A DNA stretch of 64,000 nucleotides, taken from NCBI GenBank assembly GCA_021904315.1, contig CM038912.1, positions 15,587,061 to 15,651,060 of the forward strand. The letters run 5' to 3'. The DNA comes from Sphagnum magellanicum. Lineage: Eukaryota > Streptophyta > Sphagnopsida > Sphagnales > Sphagnaceae. The notes beneath the pieces are model-generated. The model was not told the origin of the DNA and ran no database searches. It was given only the letters and a program-made list of their open reading frames with translations. Of the stretch, positions 1 through 11,083 are shown piece after piece. Position 1 is the first letter of the stretch. Each line of letters starts with the position of its first letter. A program made the position numbers and the translations under genes.

Positions 1-115
1 AAAACATGTTTCAAGATATCATGCCCCTCTGCAAAAAGCTAATTTTTGCTACTATCATAGTGGTGGTGATGCAGGAGATCATGACGATTGTCACAGCCAA
101 CAGAAATGTTATTGC

Positions 116-1245
116 CTAGGAAGTCTCGAGGAGATTATCAAGATAGAGGTTGAGGAAGTAGCGACCCGTGGATTGCACATCTAGCCTCTTCTGCCGAGGC
201 TCATACTTGCCTCTGCGTAACTGGTATCGGTATGTCACTCCTGACACTACATACAGCTCTCCTTTCACCTCCACTGTCTCCCCACATTGTGTGTTCTATA
301 CACACCCACACTCAGAAACTGGAATTAGAAATCTGAAATCAGAAGTGTGAGCAAAACTGTGGAAGGGTGAAACCTTGAGAAAAGAAACACCCACATATGT
401 ATTGTTATTGAAATGTCAACTGCCAAATCAGAGAGAAAAAATCTTTGCTGAAATTGGATCAGCCCATGAAAAGCATTTCTCTGCAATCTCTGAAGTTGGC
501 TTGATTTGAAGTCAGTTTCAATTCCTTGACAGTTTTGTTTTGTCTTTTCTTAATGACTGCAGGATTGCACAATGTCCCTAAAACAATGTTACTGCCACTC
601 TGCTGCCAACAAAATGTCCAAAGGTGCAGTAACATGTTCCAGAGATCTCTGGAACCCTGGACGCACTCTGAAACCGTTGCAGTAGGAAAATGACAAAAGA
701 GATTTGGAAACTCACTGGAGGCAAGCTATGGATACCCAAATGACGAGGTGGTGGACTGACAACTGTCACATGGTACAGCAATGGTGATTCTCTCTCTCCA
801 CGTTCCCTCTTTTTGCAAATGACCTCCACTGGCTTCGGCTGCTGCACCAAATTCCACTAAAACATTGTCATCCTCGGTGCAGTTTCTGAGTCCAGGTTTG
901 GTCACATCACCAAATTTGATGCTATCACAGTTTTTAGGGTTTAGCTCAATTCTTTGCAAAGCTCCATCAACGACAATCTGATAGATCAAGTTGCATAAGA
1001 AAAAAAACACAATTGAATTGCTTTGCAGTCTGCTTGAAAATGCAGCAATCTTATGTGCAACAACAGCGGCTACATAAGAAGAACAATCCAAAGGAAAATG
1101 AGGTGCACATGATTGAGAGATGGTTTTTTCTTACTGCAAGAATTCTGCCACGAGAATGTCGAGTCTGCTCAAACACTGTAGCACTTGTTGATGATCCTAA
1201 CACTAGATTTGAAGAATGTGCAGAACAAATCAATTCCCCTGCCAT
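116..1245 (-). CDS. Small conserved plant protein, multi-exon, function not recognised
   Basis: I do not recognise this protein by name. The last exon, 295 to 116, encodes a compact basic stretch ending in YLDNLLETS then TAG, preceded by an AG acceptor. The exon before it (841 to 716) encodes a stretch containing PPPRHLGIHSLPP and ends at a GTGAGT donor. These two join in phase 0 to give PPNTQCGETVEVKG. A likely first exon runs 1245 to 1135 (37 codons, ATG start, GTAAGA donor) and joins in phase 0 to an exon starting at 977 (IVVDGALQRIELNPK). The junction between the 977 exon and the 841 exon is unresolved: the obvious donor gives an intron of only about 64 nt, so a frameshift or a missed splice site is possible. 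The composition looks like real protein rather than a random ORF. It is transcribed away from the plus-strand gene at 2643. Confidence 0.55.
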
Positions 1246-1504
1246 TTGCTGCCTGCCTGGTTGCCTGCCTGCAAGAAAGGAAAACCTTCATTCTCTCTCT
1301 TTCACACAAACCCTCAATGGTTGTTGGGTGCACTCTTGGAAAGAAGAAAGAGGAGAATTGAATTAAAAATCTGCAAGAATGTGTGAAGGAAAAAAAACTT
1401 GTCAGTTTTGAATCCTTCCAGAAACTGAAAAATTTCAAGAGTTTGGTTTGCAGGCTTGGTATGTATGCTTCAACAAATGAAGCCTCTCTTCTTCTTCTTC
1501 TTCT

Positions 1505-1715
1505 TCTTTTTATCGATTGTTCTGTTGCAGACACAGAAAAATTTCCCGTTCTGATTCTCTCTTTTGATTCCTATCTTGAAGAAAACAAAAAAACCTCTCA
1601 TCTCTTCTTCTTCTTGTTGATTGTTTTGTTGCAGTCAGAGAAGTTTTTTCCAAGCTGCTTCTCTCTTCTGATTCCTGTCTTGAAAAAAAACAAAGAAAAA
1701 ACCTCTCTCATCTCC
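1505..1715. repeat. Two-copy tandem duplication, period about 104 bp
   Basis: The motif GATTGTTYTGTTGCAG followed by an A-rich then CT-rich block occurs at 1515 and again at 1619. Each copy continues with similar TGATTCCT and TCTTGAA segments, with scattered substitutions. It lies inside the putative leader intron of the minus-strand gene. Origin by local tandem duplication is inferred. Confidence 0.7.
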
Positions 1716-1824
1716 TACTGTCTTGTTTACACGATAGACTCCCAACTGCAAACTGAAATACACAGTCTACTACAGAGACAGGCGTGAAGATGATGACATC
1801 GCACAAATCCAAAACAAAAAAGAT

Positions 1825-1868
<44 letters not shown>
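1825..1868. repeat. (GA)n microsatellite
   Basis: An uninterrupted GA dinucleotide run of about 40 bases in the divergent intergenic region. A similar run occurs at 16931–16966 upstream of the STICHEL-like gene. Confidence 0.95.
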
Positions 1869-1870
<2 letters not shown>

Positions 1871-2642
1871 TTATAAGATTCGACTGCTCCATTATTATTG
1901 CAGCAATGAAGAAGAAAAACACAAACTTCTGGAGGGAGGGAAGAGAAATACCTGAAGAAGAAGGCGCTAGAGTCGAGAGAGAAGCCTCGTTGTGATTCTT
2001 TCTTCTTCTTCTTCTTCTTCTTGTTCTTCTGCTTTCTGCTTCTTCTTCTTCAGCCAATCGGCGAGTGTCGTGTGTCGCGTCTGGTGGTGTCGAGCGCCGA
2101 GAATATAGAAAGCAAAGACCTCACAACAACGACCGATAGCACCCTATAAACAAAGTCCGCGACAGTCGCAAACGCAGTAGCAGCAACAACAACAGCAAAG
2201 CAGCATCATCATCATAAACCTGTTTGCAGTTCTTGCTGTTCCGAGTACGTATTTGTTGCAATCTCTTCCATGCTCTTTTGTTTCTCTTCTGGCCTTTTTG
2301 TTGTTGTTTTGTGTGAGTTTTTTCTTTTCTGTTTGTCTCAAGGCTTTGAGAGATGATACAGTTCTTCTGCTGCGATTGTTGTTGTTGTTGTTGTTGTTAC
2401 TGTTTTTCTAGATTTGCAGCTTCTTCTTCGTCTCCAGTGCTCTTTTGCGAGAAATACGGTCTCTGTCGATGTGATTCTTCTGTCTGTTCTTTCATGTATG
2501 TCTCCTCCGTTTTGATCTTTCTCAAAAGGTTTTTTGTCTGCAAGATGGGAAGTGTTTTCTGCTGAAGACTGTTTCGACCTGTGCTTACATATAGCTGCAA
2601 TTTTTCTTTTTCTTTTTTTTGCAGTAGCATTTGAGCACATAG

Positions 2643-5600
2643 ATGATGGCAGAGGAGGTGGAAGAGGAGGTGGAGGCTGTGCAGGCAATCTACGAAGGCG
2701 ATTGTATGATTTTGCAAAAGTTTCCACCGCATTTATCTGTTGCTTTGAAGCCTCACACTGCTGACGATCCTTCTCGCCAGGTCAGTGAACTTCTCGAAGC
2801 ATGCACGAAGGTTGTGTGATTCACAACTCCTATGTTCTACTTGATTTCTTTGCCTTTCATGACACCCAGATTCCTAGCCCTAAAACCTTATTCTGGTCGG
2901 TTGCTTGCTTGTTCTGTATGGTATCCATGGTGTGTTTGTGGCCTCAAGCTGGTGCAAGACTCTTGAACCAGCAGCAGCATTCCTGTTATAATGGTCTTCA
3001 TTCTGTGATATGTCATGATGAAAGTGAATTACTATGATTCAGATCGAACTGGGCTGCAGGAGCATGGATTGTGTATCTATCTGCCTTCGGATTTTCTCCT
3101 ACAATGAGTGCAGCAAACAAGACCTGAATCTTACTGTCAAAGCAATGAGCCTAAGACTCTGTTTGTTTGATATTTTTGCAGTTTGTGGAGGCAGTGCTTG
3201 TTATCAAAGCCAGTGATCAGGTGCTTTTTTTTTGCAGGCTGTGTGATACTAGCCATTTCTTCAGCTTGTTTTGTTCAAGCTGTTTTTTGATGGGCATGCA
3301 AAGTTTTTGAGCAACCGGAGAAGTTTCCCATCGTGTCATTTAGTGTGATTCATGTGTTAAGCTTAAAGGATGCTGGTGCCCTAATCTGGTACTTTTGTGT
3401 TCTGAACAATGCAGTATCCAGGAGTGATTCCAGATTTGGAGCTGCGGGATACAAAAGGCTTGGATGATAAGAGGCATGCCAAGTTTCTCTGTGACCTGCA
3501 TGCAAAACTCAGACAGTTTCCTCCTGGTCCTATGCTTGTTGCTATATCAGAGGTATGTCTTTTTGCTGGTTAACTTTTAGTATCAATGCTTGGTGACCCT
3601 TCTTCATGTGAGATTGTATCAGTGTCATGTGGCTTGACACCTTTGTTGGCTTCCTCTTTGATTTTCTATGTTGATTGGCAATTGGTGGTTTGGCAGGCAG
3701 CAAAAGAATTGCTGACAAGCATGAATGTGCCTGATGGTGATTGCTGCTTTTGCATGCTTCCATTAGACATGCCAGACTCAAGTCAGCAATCAAGACCTTA
3801 CATGAAACTAATGTCATGCTTCCATTGCTTTCACAGGTTTTCAGTTGAAAACTTTGTACCTTTTTTGACTAGTTGGTTTTGTGTCTTGAATGTTGTTAGC
3901 TACTTCTCCTGTAAAGCACATGATTCTTTGCTTCTTCAGTCCTTCATCATCTTTTTCCTCTTCTATAAGAACTTTGTGCTCCTTCATATGTCCTTTCCAT
4001 GGTCACATGCATTTTTTTAATTGTCAGCTTTTTGTTCGCTGCATCTTGTCGTGTGCATTATTGTTATTTTAATAATACTAACAAAATTCTTAGCTTGTCT
4101 GTACTGCTTTGTTCTTAAGAAACCAGAAATTCCAAAAGTCAGGATGATTTGTTCTGACAGGGAGCTATGAAAATTCTGGTGCAAAGCAGTGATTGCTTCG
4201 GCAGGTGGTGGACATGGTTATTGCAACCAGGCCAATTGGAGGGCAGTAGCAGACTGCAACCATTAGCCAGGTTTACCTCTTATCAAACCACAATTGATGC
4301 CAAGACTTGCCATTCAATGTGTGACATCAGAGAGTAAGCCCCACATTAGTGCTTGTCTAATGTAAATAATCCAATCATTGCTACAGCTGTATCTTGTTCT
4401 TGGTCTACACCTGAACCTCAGTAATGAATTCTGCAGTGAAAGGGCCCTGGAGAAAGGTGGGGAGCCTTTGGTAGTCCAATGCCCAGTATGCCGAAAAATC
4501 ATACTTCCAAGTGATGTTGCACATGTTCGTGAATTCTTGACAGCTGGTATTCCACAGAAGATGGTATGGCAACATTCTTATGTACTGTGTGTAAACTGTT
4601 TCTTGCTTCTTGTCATAAAACCATCTGCAGACACGAGGAAACATTGTTTTGTTGATCATTCCTCCATCACTGCCAACATGTGTACTATATATATCCACTA
4701 GATCTCAAGTGTGCACATTCTCTCCCCAACCCAGATCTGGTAATGATCCCTTAAGTCTTGGATCCCTTGAGTGATGCATAACAGCAGGCACCAGGGGGTT
4801 GGTCATATGCACATGGGGATTCTCAATCTCTTGTGAACTATGTGCAAATCTTACATTGGAATATTTATACTGTGCCATCCCCTTTCTGATGCTATATATT
4901 TCAGGACATTGATGACAAGGATAATGCGGTTCTGGAATTATTTGTAAATGATAAAGAAGTCGCACGACGAGCAAAATTTGCGGCAGAGTTTGAAGCACAG
5001 CAAGCACGAGGAGCTATTATTGAGCCTAAAAGGCTTGAAGTCATTATGCCTGGGATGGTTTTGCCCATAAACCCAATCCCACCAAATCCATCACAGGGTG
5101 AGGCTGCTGAAGACCTGCCATCTTCAGGCCCAAGTGAAATCCCAACCACTAAGGTTCTGGTTGCATCAGAGATTGTCAAGGAAGAGTCAACTCCAGGGCA
5201 TGGAAAGACTAGAAGGGACCATGGAGGACACAGCCGCTCTAGATGGAGAGGTTCTGGGAGACAGATTAATCACATTCCCCTACACAATAGCAATACTGGA
5301 TTAAATCAAGAAGTTAGCAGTGGAGATAGGGCTCTGCATTCTGGTATCAACCACCATGGCAGTGGAGAAAAAATTGGGCAAGTTGAAAAGGTTGAGCAAG
5401 CTGTGGACCAGAATGATATGATTCATGTTCAAGAAGAATTTGGAACAACATTGCCTTCAGCCCCACAGTTTGCTGAGGGATCGACTTCAACTTCAAAGGT
5501 GGCAATCCAGGAGCAAGGAAGGAATACCCCTCAGAATGACAGATTTAGAAACACCATGTACAGTAATGGAGACAGCAACAATAATTTTGGGCGTGGCCAG

Positions 5601-5705
5601 AGGGGCTCTGCTTACGGTGGAAGGTTAGGGAGGGGTCGTAATCAAAGAAGCTATGAGCGCCGGAGGTTGGGTAAAAACCTACACTCAAAGGAAACAGACT
5701 CTTGA
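2643..5705 (+). CDS. RNF25: RWD- and RING-domain E3 ubiquitin ligase, RNF25-like
   Basis: This is a predicted E3 ubiquitin-protein ligase. Seven exons join in phase to 487 residues: 2643–2780, 3182–3220, 3415–3552, 3697–3836, 4190–4270, 4437–4563 and 4905–5705. The N-terminus begins MMAEEVEEEVEAVQAIY, a typical RWD start, and the RWD fold spans roughly residues 6–115. A C3H2C3 RING-H2 follows with C121, C124, C146, H148, H151, C154, C194 and C197, including the CFHCFHSDC and QCPVC motifs. The C-terminal 250 residues are low-complexity and end in a GRGQRG/RGRN Gly-Arg-rich tail. RNF25 homologues are known ligases; plant roles are less clear. The start was chosen because it is the first ATG after a poly-T/GCAG acceptor at 2624 and fits the RWD start. 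All six introns are GT–AG. Confidence 0.93.
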
Positions 5706-6851
5706 TTTTGCACAGTAGTTTCATATGATTTGATGCCAGTTTTGGAAGAGATTTTGCAAGAAGAAAAAGCTCAAATATTGGCAGTAAATTTGTTTAGCTA
5801 GGGTTTGTATATTTTGCAAGCATTGAGCCCCCCCCCAGGAATTACTCAAAATAACAGGTCGTTTCTAAGGGTGATTATGCTCCTTCAAAGTGTGCAGACA
5901 TGCCAATGGCACCATATTGCCAAATAAGTGCTTTTCAGGTGGCAAGCAAGCTCATTTGTTTTGACTAATGGTAGGTGCTGGTCATTTGGCCAATAAGTAT
6001 TCTTTCTCTCACTTCCTTCCTCCAATGGAAACAAAGTAAGAGAAGAGAAAATGTCTTTGCTGTTGATGAGACTGATACAGCACTTTTGTTCTCCCCTGTG
6101 AAGGAGGTATAGACTCTAGAGCTATCCAGCTGTTATTAGAATGAAAAGGAACAATCCTACTAGACTTTCACATGATGAATATGGCAAAAGAAGCTCAACT
6201 GCATGGGAATTGCCAGTGTCGAGCTTCTGAAACATGGTCGACAACAAAAAGTAAACAGATCTGTACACATCACAAGTTTAGGGCACTGACTGTTAGGCAA
6301 CAAGTTCATGTTCCATGCTGACCATATGGCACTTGTATACTGGTCAAAAACAAAGAAGTATGCACCAAAGAAGATATTAAGACAAGATTACTGAGAATCA
6401 TATTATCCTTTCATTATTGCATCCATACTCTCACAATCATCACCCACATTGGAAAAGCAGATAGACAAACAAGCACAGAACAGGACCTCACCACAAAGAG
6501 CTTTTGATTGTCACTATTGATAACATCACTACTTTGTTACTGCCCAAAAAAGCTTCATACATTGCTGCGAAGAAGACTTTCTTCATGCACTGTATCTTCT
6601 TCAGGTAGTGTCAAGAGTAGTGAATCTGATCTTTCACTCACTACGCAGATAGGTTCTGAAGTGATTTATCACATGTTTCAAACAGATCACTTGAAATCCC
6701 AGGACCACATCAGGGAATTCCTAATTGTTCTAGGCTTTTTTTCATTTCACATGCTCGTCCTGTTCACAGCAAGCTTGCTGATAACCATTGCCACAACCTG
6801 AGTGTCAAACCAACTGAGTGTCGGGTTTGACACTTTCTTGGTTTGGCTCAA

Positions 6852-7130
6852 CAACAGCCCCATCATCTTATGGATGTTCTAAGAGTTTCTGACCACCTGC
6901 AAAATTTGATCATGCATTCCACTACAGCTTCAGCAACAGCCCCATCATCTTATGGACCTTCTTCTAAGAGTTTCTGACCACCTGCAAAATTTGATCATGC
7001 ATTCCACTACAGCCTCAGCAACAGCCCCATCATCTTATGGACCTTCTTCTAAGAGTTTCTGACCACCTGCATGATTTGATCAAACATTCATTGACAGCAA
7101 CAGCCCCATCACTTTATGGACCCTACAATG
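6852..7130. repeat. Tandem repeat, three full copies plus a partial, period 82–85 bp
   Basis: Units beginning CAACAGCCCCATCA start at 6852, 6934, 7019 and 7098. Full units continue through TTTCTGACCACCTGCA and GATCATGCATTCCACTACAG with very few differences. The fourth is degenerate. Confidence 0.92.
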
Positions 7131-7683
7131 AAGTACTGAAATCTGAAATGAGATAAGCTGAAAAACCTGACAAGCAGTGAAATCTGAAACAAGATAGGCT
7201 GAAGAAACTGACAAGGTATCAAAACATCAAAGCATCAAAATGCAGCAAACAAGAAGAATGAAACCCCATCCCTAATATCATCGGAAGCCTCTCATCAACA
7301 CCCGCTGCACGTTTGAAGATAGGATTGTGACAGGGAATCTGCAACAAACCATCTGAAAAAGCAGGAATTCAAAAAATGGCAACATGACAACATGCAGTAT
7401 CAGTCGATAAGAGTGCCAGAGGCACATCACCAAAATAAAAACAAAACAAAAAGTGCAGAAGAGACATAAATTCAGAGGAATAGCTGCTAGTGAAAGTTCC
7501 CTGATTGCAAACGCTAAACTGGCCTTCACTGATTGTGAAACCCTAATATGCTGAATCACCTCTCACCAGAACAGGCAGACCAGAATTTCATTCCAGAATT
7601 CCGCAAGCCACACTGAGGACCCTGGGAGGCAGTGATCCTCAGTACCTTATACAGCACAACTTCTTCTTCGACTCCCAAAACGT

Positions 7684-7712
7684 ACGAAGAAGAAGAAGAA
7701 GAAGAAGAAGAA
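7684..7712. repeat. (GAA)n trinucleotide run
   Basis: About nine GAA units lie immediately 3' of the NDUFB10 stop codon, in its probable 3' UTR. Similar CTT/GAA runs occur near most genes of this window. Confidence 0.9.
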
Positions 7713-7726
7713 ATTAACCCTATTTT

Positions 7727-8020
7727 TCATTCTTTCAAGTAGTGCGGGCGGTTATCTTTGCCCCAGTTGAGATTCTTGAGCGAGTCCATGTACTTTTTCA
7801 CAAGCGAGCGGCACTTGAAAACGTGGTTAACGCCCTCTCGCCAGTAGCATTGCTGCAGCCTCTCTCGCAGGATCTTGGCCTTCTCGATCTCCACGAACTT
7901 CTCCCGCACCAAATGCTCCCGTTGCTCGATGAAGGCCACAGGATCCGCATATGGCTTCGCCGGGTCGAAGTCATCCGGCGCCGTTTCCTCGAACTTGGGA
8001 TAGTCTTCCTTGAACACCAT
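7727..8020 (-). CDS. NDUFB10: Mitochondrial complex I subunit NDUFB10 (PDSW), plant type
   Basis: A single coding exon of 98 codons (97 residues) encodes an accessory subunit of NADH:ubiquinone oxidoreductase in the mitochondrial inner membrane. The sequence matches the plant NDUFB10 layout: an acidic start around FEETAPDDFDP, then KPYADPVAFIEQREHLVREK, an IEKAKILRERL helix, then CYWREGVNHVFKC and a C-terminal WGKDNRP. The two cysteines in the CYWREG…FKC segment are at positions expected for the family. Its length is close to the roughly 100-residue plant proteins. The ATG at 8020 is the first in frame near the conserved start; open frame extends upstream to 8245 but that part is leader-like. 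It lies tail-to-tail with the ligase gene. Confidence 0.93.
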   Translation of the reverse strand: MVFKEDYPKFEETAPDDFDPAKPYADPVAFIEQREHLVREKFVEIEKAKILRERLQQCYWREGVNHVFKCRSLVKKYMDSLKNLNWGKDNRPHYLKE

Positions 8021-8774
8021 AGTGATGTTTTTCTCTTTTACTTCTAAAGCTGGAGAGATCTTGTAACAAAATCCCCAGGAAACAACAACTCGACGAGAGA
8101 GACGACCCGAATTACAGTACACAAAGTGCTGCAAGCTCGCACGGGTTCTTGGCGATGGCAGATGGATGAAATATCTCATCCATGCCCCTCCCCCCCCCAC
8201 GCCAAGAAGAATATTCCAAAAGGATTCTTTATTTTCCTCCCCCAAAATCTTATTCTTTGAAAATTTTATTTTTATTTATTTTTGGAAAATTTCAACCATT
8301 GCTATTCAAGTTGCATTGTATATGAAAGTGCAATGTAGGTTATATATATATATATATAATTTTATTTTAAATTTCAATTTTGTGATAGGGAACATTTGAC
8401 AAAATTTTCCAATGTTTTCCAATATTTTTTGTGAAAAAAATAACAACTTTTATTCCAAAAAAAATCACTAAGGTCAACTTTTCAAAAAAGATATGAAATG
8501 TGATGGATACAAAAAAAATGTCAATGTGATCAAAAGGGATGTAAACCTAATTAGCTAAGAATTTGCAAGGAAGATCAAACTAGCAAAGAAAAAAAACAAG
8601 GAATTGAACAAGAAAAAGATCAACATTTTTGAATGGGATGTAAACATTAATTAAAATCATGTTTAATGACATCAAATCACTCCACATAGAAAAACTTGTG
8701 ATTTGGATGTTCCAACTTACAATAACATCTTCAAGGAAAAACCAAATTTCAATGATTATATAATATTATAGGTA

Positions 8775-8812
8775 GTATAGTATAGTATAGTATAGTATAG
8801 TATAGTATAGTA
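8775..8812. repeat. (TATAG)n microsatellite
   Basis: At least seven uninterrupted copies of the pentamer TATAG in AT-rich intergenic DNA. Confidence 0.95.
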
Positions 8813-9214
8813 TTTGGGGATAATTATAGGGTCAATATGTTGTTTTGTCTTGCAAAATAAAATTAGAGTTTGAAATGTGTTCCTAAATGGAATGGAAAGA
8901 TATTTTCTCAAAGTTTCTTTGTCCTTCACCATAGTCATAGATATGATGGAAATGGAAGTGATTAAGCATATATTTTCAATACCTTGTGCACCTATTTGTA
9001 TCACATTTCTCTTCAATTGAATTCGAATTCAATCGTGATCACTTGAATACAATGTCATTAGAATGAAACTTTAATTTCCACAAAAAAATCAACTTAGCAT
9101 TCTCGTCGTTTCATTGTCATTGGTAGTGCCCAACAACATGGAGCCCAAGGTTAGAAGAACATTACAATAGGGAACACAAATGCAAGTCTAGAAAAAATCT
9201 TGTATAGTACTAAA

Positions 9215-9357
9215 GGTGCATTCACACTTGGTGTTAGGGACTCTAGGGTTGAGTCCCATGATACCATGCTAGCCATTTAGGACTTATAAACCTAGTTGCC
9301 ATGAAAATTTTATGTTAAGCTACCATTCACTTAACATTGAGCTATGGCTCGTTTTAC
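9215..9357. mobile_element. Truncated MITE copy (left part)
   Basis: It begins GGTGCATTCACACTTGG and continues through GCTAGCCATTTAGGACTTA and ATGAAAATTTTATGTTAAGC, closely matching the complete element at 26694–26895. Similarity stops near 9357, so the right inverted terminus is missing. No coding capacity. Confidence 0.8.
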
Positions 9358-10876
9358 ACTAGGGCAACACAAATAGTTGAGAAGCTTGCAATTGACCACA
9401 TCATCAATAAATCCCACAAATTGAATTTGGCAAACCTTAATAGCTCCACGTAGTTTTTTTTAAAAAAATCACGTCCATTTTCAAACTCATTTCAAGCCCA
9501 ACAACGTAGAATAAAATTAACATGGCACAATCCTATTTGGAAGGGTACACACCTATAATGTCTTTCAGTTTGTATGGTCCTTAGGGTCAGATCATGAAAC
9601 TTGGCATGATCCAACGCCAAATTTCTACCTCCCACCGACTCTCAAACATAATGACTTATTATAGAAGTGGATTCTTTTTTGGTCAAATTGTCATGGAATC
9701 ATGTCTACAAATGTTCCTTCCTCAAATGTGAGGAAGGATCTTGCTACGATCCTCCCACTTACATGGTAGGACTTTGCAACAATTCCGTTAAGAGTAGAAT
9801 TTCTATTTGATGATAAGCACTCAAAATAATGGTGCCAAATCTCACTTCTACCCCCTTGTTTCTTTGGCACAATCCACTCCAATCTCAATGCATGGAGACT
9901 GCATAGACCTTGAGGAAGATGGGGTATACAGCACTAACTAGGATTGTGCAATCTACCCAAAAAGACAGTAAATGAAACAAATCAATGTTTGGTTCTAGCA
10001 CCGAAGGGCTACTTTGAAGTCTTTGAATATAGCAGCATCCTTTGTAATCGTTTGCACGGGGTGTGATTGTACACAAATATGATCACAAATCCTTAGTACC
10101 ATAGAATCCCTAATACCCAATGGTGTGATGTGACTGTAACAAGGTTTCAATGTAGTGATATTGTGCACACTTGGGCAATGTGCCTGCCTTTGATCGATAA
10201 CTATCTTGAAACATGCTCCACCCAAGGGATTCAAAGGAATAGAGAGAGAGACTGGGTAGTCAAAAAACCTAAGGCTGCGGGTTACTACATTGACATTTGT
10301 GCATTTCAAGTCTTGTTTTTTAACACCTTAGGTTTTGTTTTTCCTAAGGGTTGCCACACAAAACTCATCTCAAAATTGTGCTCTCTTTGTGCTCCCATAC
10401 CCTTTGTAAACTGACAACTAGCCTCAACTTGAGAGTTTGGAGGCCTTGACCCAAAGGAATAGACAGATTGGGTAGAATAACCAAAATTGTGGTTGAACAC
10501 ACCTTCATCATTTGATTCTTGATCTCGTACAAGGTACCATTCGAAAGAAAAATGCTACTCTTTTTTGAGATCTCCGATGATTTGGCTTTCCCTAAACAAA
10601 ACACACAAAACACAATTATGTCATTTCCACATCTAATTTGTTTTGGGGTCGGGGATTGGGGATAGGCTTTAGGGTTTAGGGACAACGCATGCTGTTGAAA
10701 AACCATGGCAAGTTCTGAAACATCAAAAGTCATGCACGTTTGTTCATGAGAAGTTTGGATGCAAATTTACCTTTAGCTTTCTGGGTGGAGATGATTTCCA
10801 GCATAGAGGACGTCTGGAGGATTTGATGCGTGATTGCAACTTCCTGTTTGATAAAAAACAGACAGATGAAAAACAA

Positions 10877-11083
10877 AACCCTAAACCCCAAGCTAAAATG
10901 TGTGCAAAATCAAGGCATGATTTGCAAAATAAAACCCAAACTTACAAAGTTTCTTGCTCAATAGTGATGACCACCAACAAAACCCTACACCCAAAACCCC
11001 AAGCTAAAATGCATGCAAAAACAAGGTGTGATTCACAAAATGGAACCAAAACTTACAAAGTTTCTTGCTCAATAGAGATGATG
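10877..11083. repeat. 111-bp tandem duplication spanning the 3' end of the STICHEL-like gene
   Basis: The block starting CCAAGCTAAAATG occurs at 10888 and 10999, and the block ending TTCTTGCTCAATAG at about 10964 and 11075, both offset by 111 bp. The right copy carries the last codons of the gene on minus (IEQETL then TAA). The left copy repeats those codons, including the stop, downstream. Confidence 0.88.

Larger units (their letters stand above)
1246..2642. promoter_or_regulatory. Shared 5' region between two divergent genes
   Basis: This 1.4-kb stretch lies between the start of the minus-strand gene at 1245 and the ATG of the plus-strand RING gene at 2643. It is rich in CT/GA and CTT/GAA runs, including an uninterrupted GA run near 1825–1868 and CTT runs near 1488–1510 and 1998–2030. 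A TTTTTTTTGCAG acceptor ends at 2624, just before the plus-strand ATG, so that gene probably has a spliced 5' UTR. On minus, a CAG|GTATTT donor near 1950 suggests a non-coding leader exon for the other gene. Promoter function is inferred from position only. Confidence 0.45.
5706..7726. other. Convergent intergenic region, RING gene 3' side to NDUFB10 3' side
   Basis: I see no protein gene here. The first few hundred bases are probably the 3' UTR of the plus-strand ligase gene, and the right-hand part the 3' UTR of NDUFB10 on minus. Contents are a tandem repeat at 6852–7130 and a GAA run at 7684–7712. Open frames such as 6508–6801 (plus) and 7278–7559 (minus) show no recognisable protein features. 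Confidence 0.6.
8246..11052. other. AT-rich intergenic region with MITE fragment and short repeats
   Basis: No gene is supported. Contents are a (TA)n run near 8343–8358, a TATAG pentanucleotide array at 8775–8812, an 18-bp perfect palindrome at 9016–9033, a truncated MITE at 9215–9357, and a duplicated copy of the STICHEL-like gene 3' end at about 10877–10971. Open frames between 9690 and 10740 are short and show no domain. Confidence 0.6.

Noticed and set aside
1770..2057. Arg/Glu-rich minus frame as a first coding exon
   Set aside because: It opens with TTG rather than ATG and is coded by GAA repeats; more likely a leader exon.
9016..9033. 18-bp perfect palindrome ATTGAATTCGAATTCAAT
   Set aside because: Short AT-rich palindromes are expected by chance in this composition; no associated gene or element.
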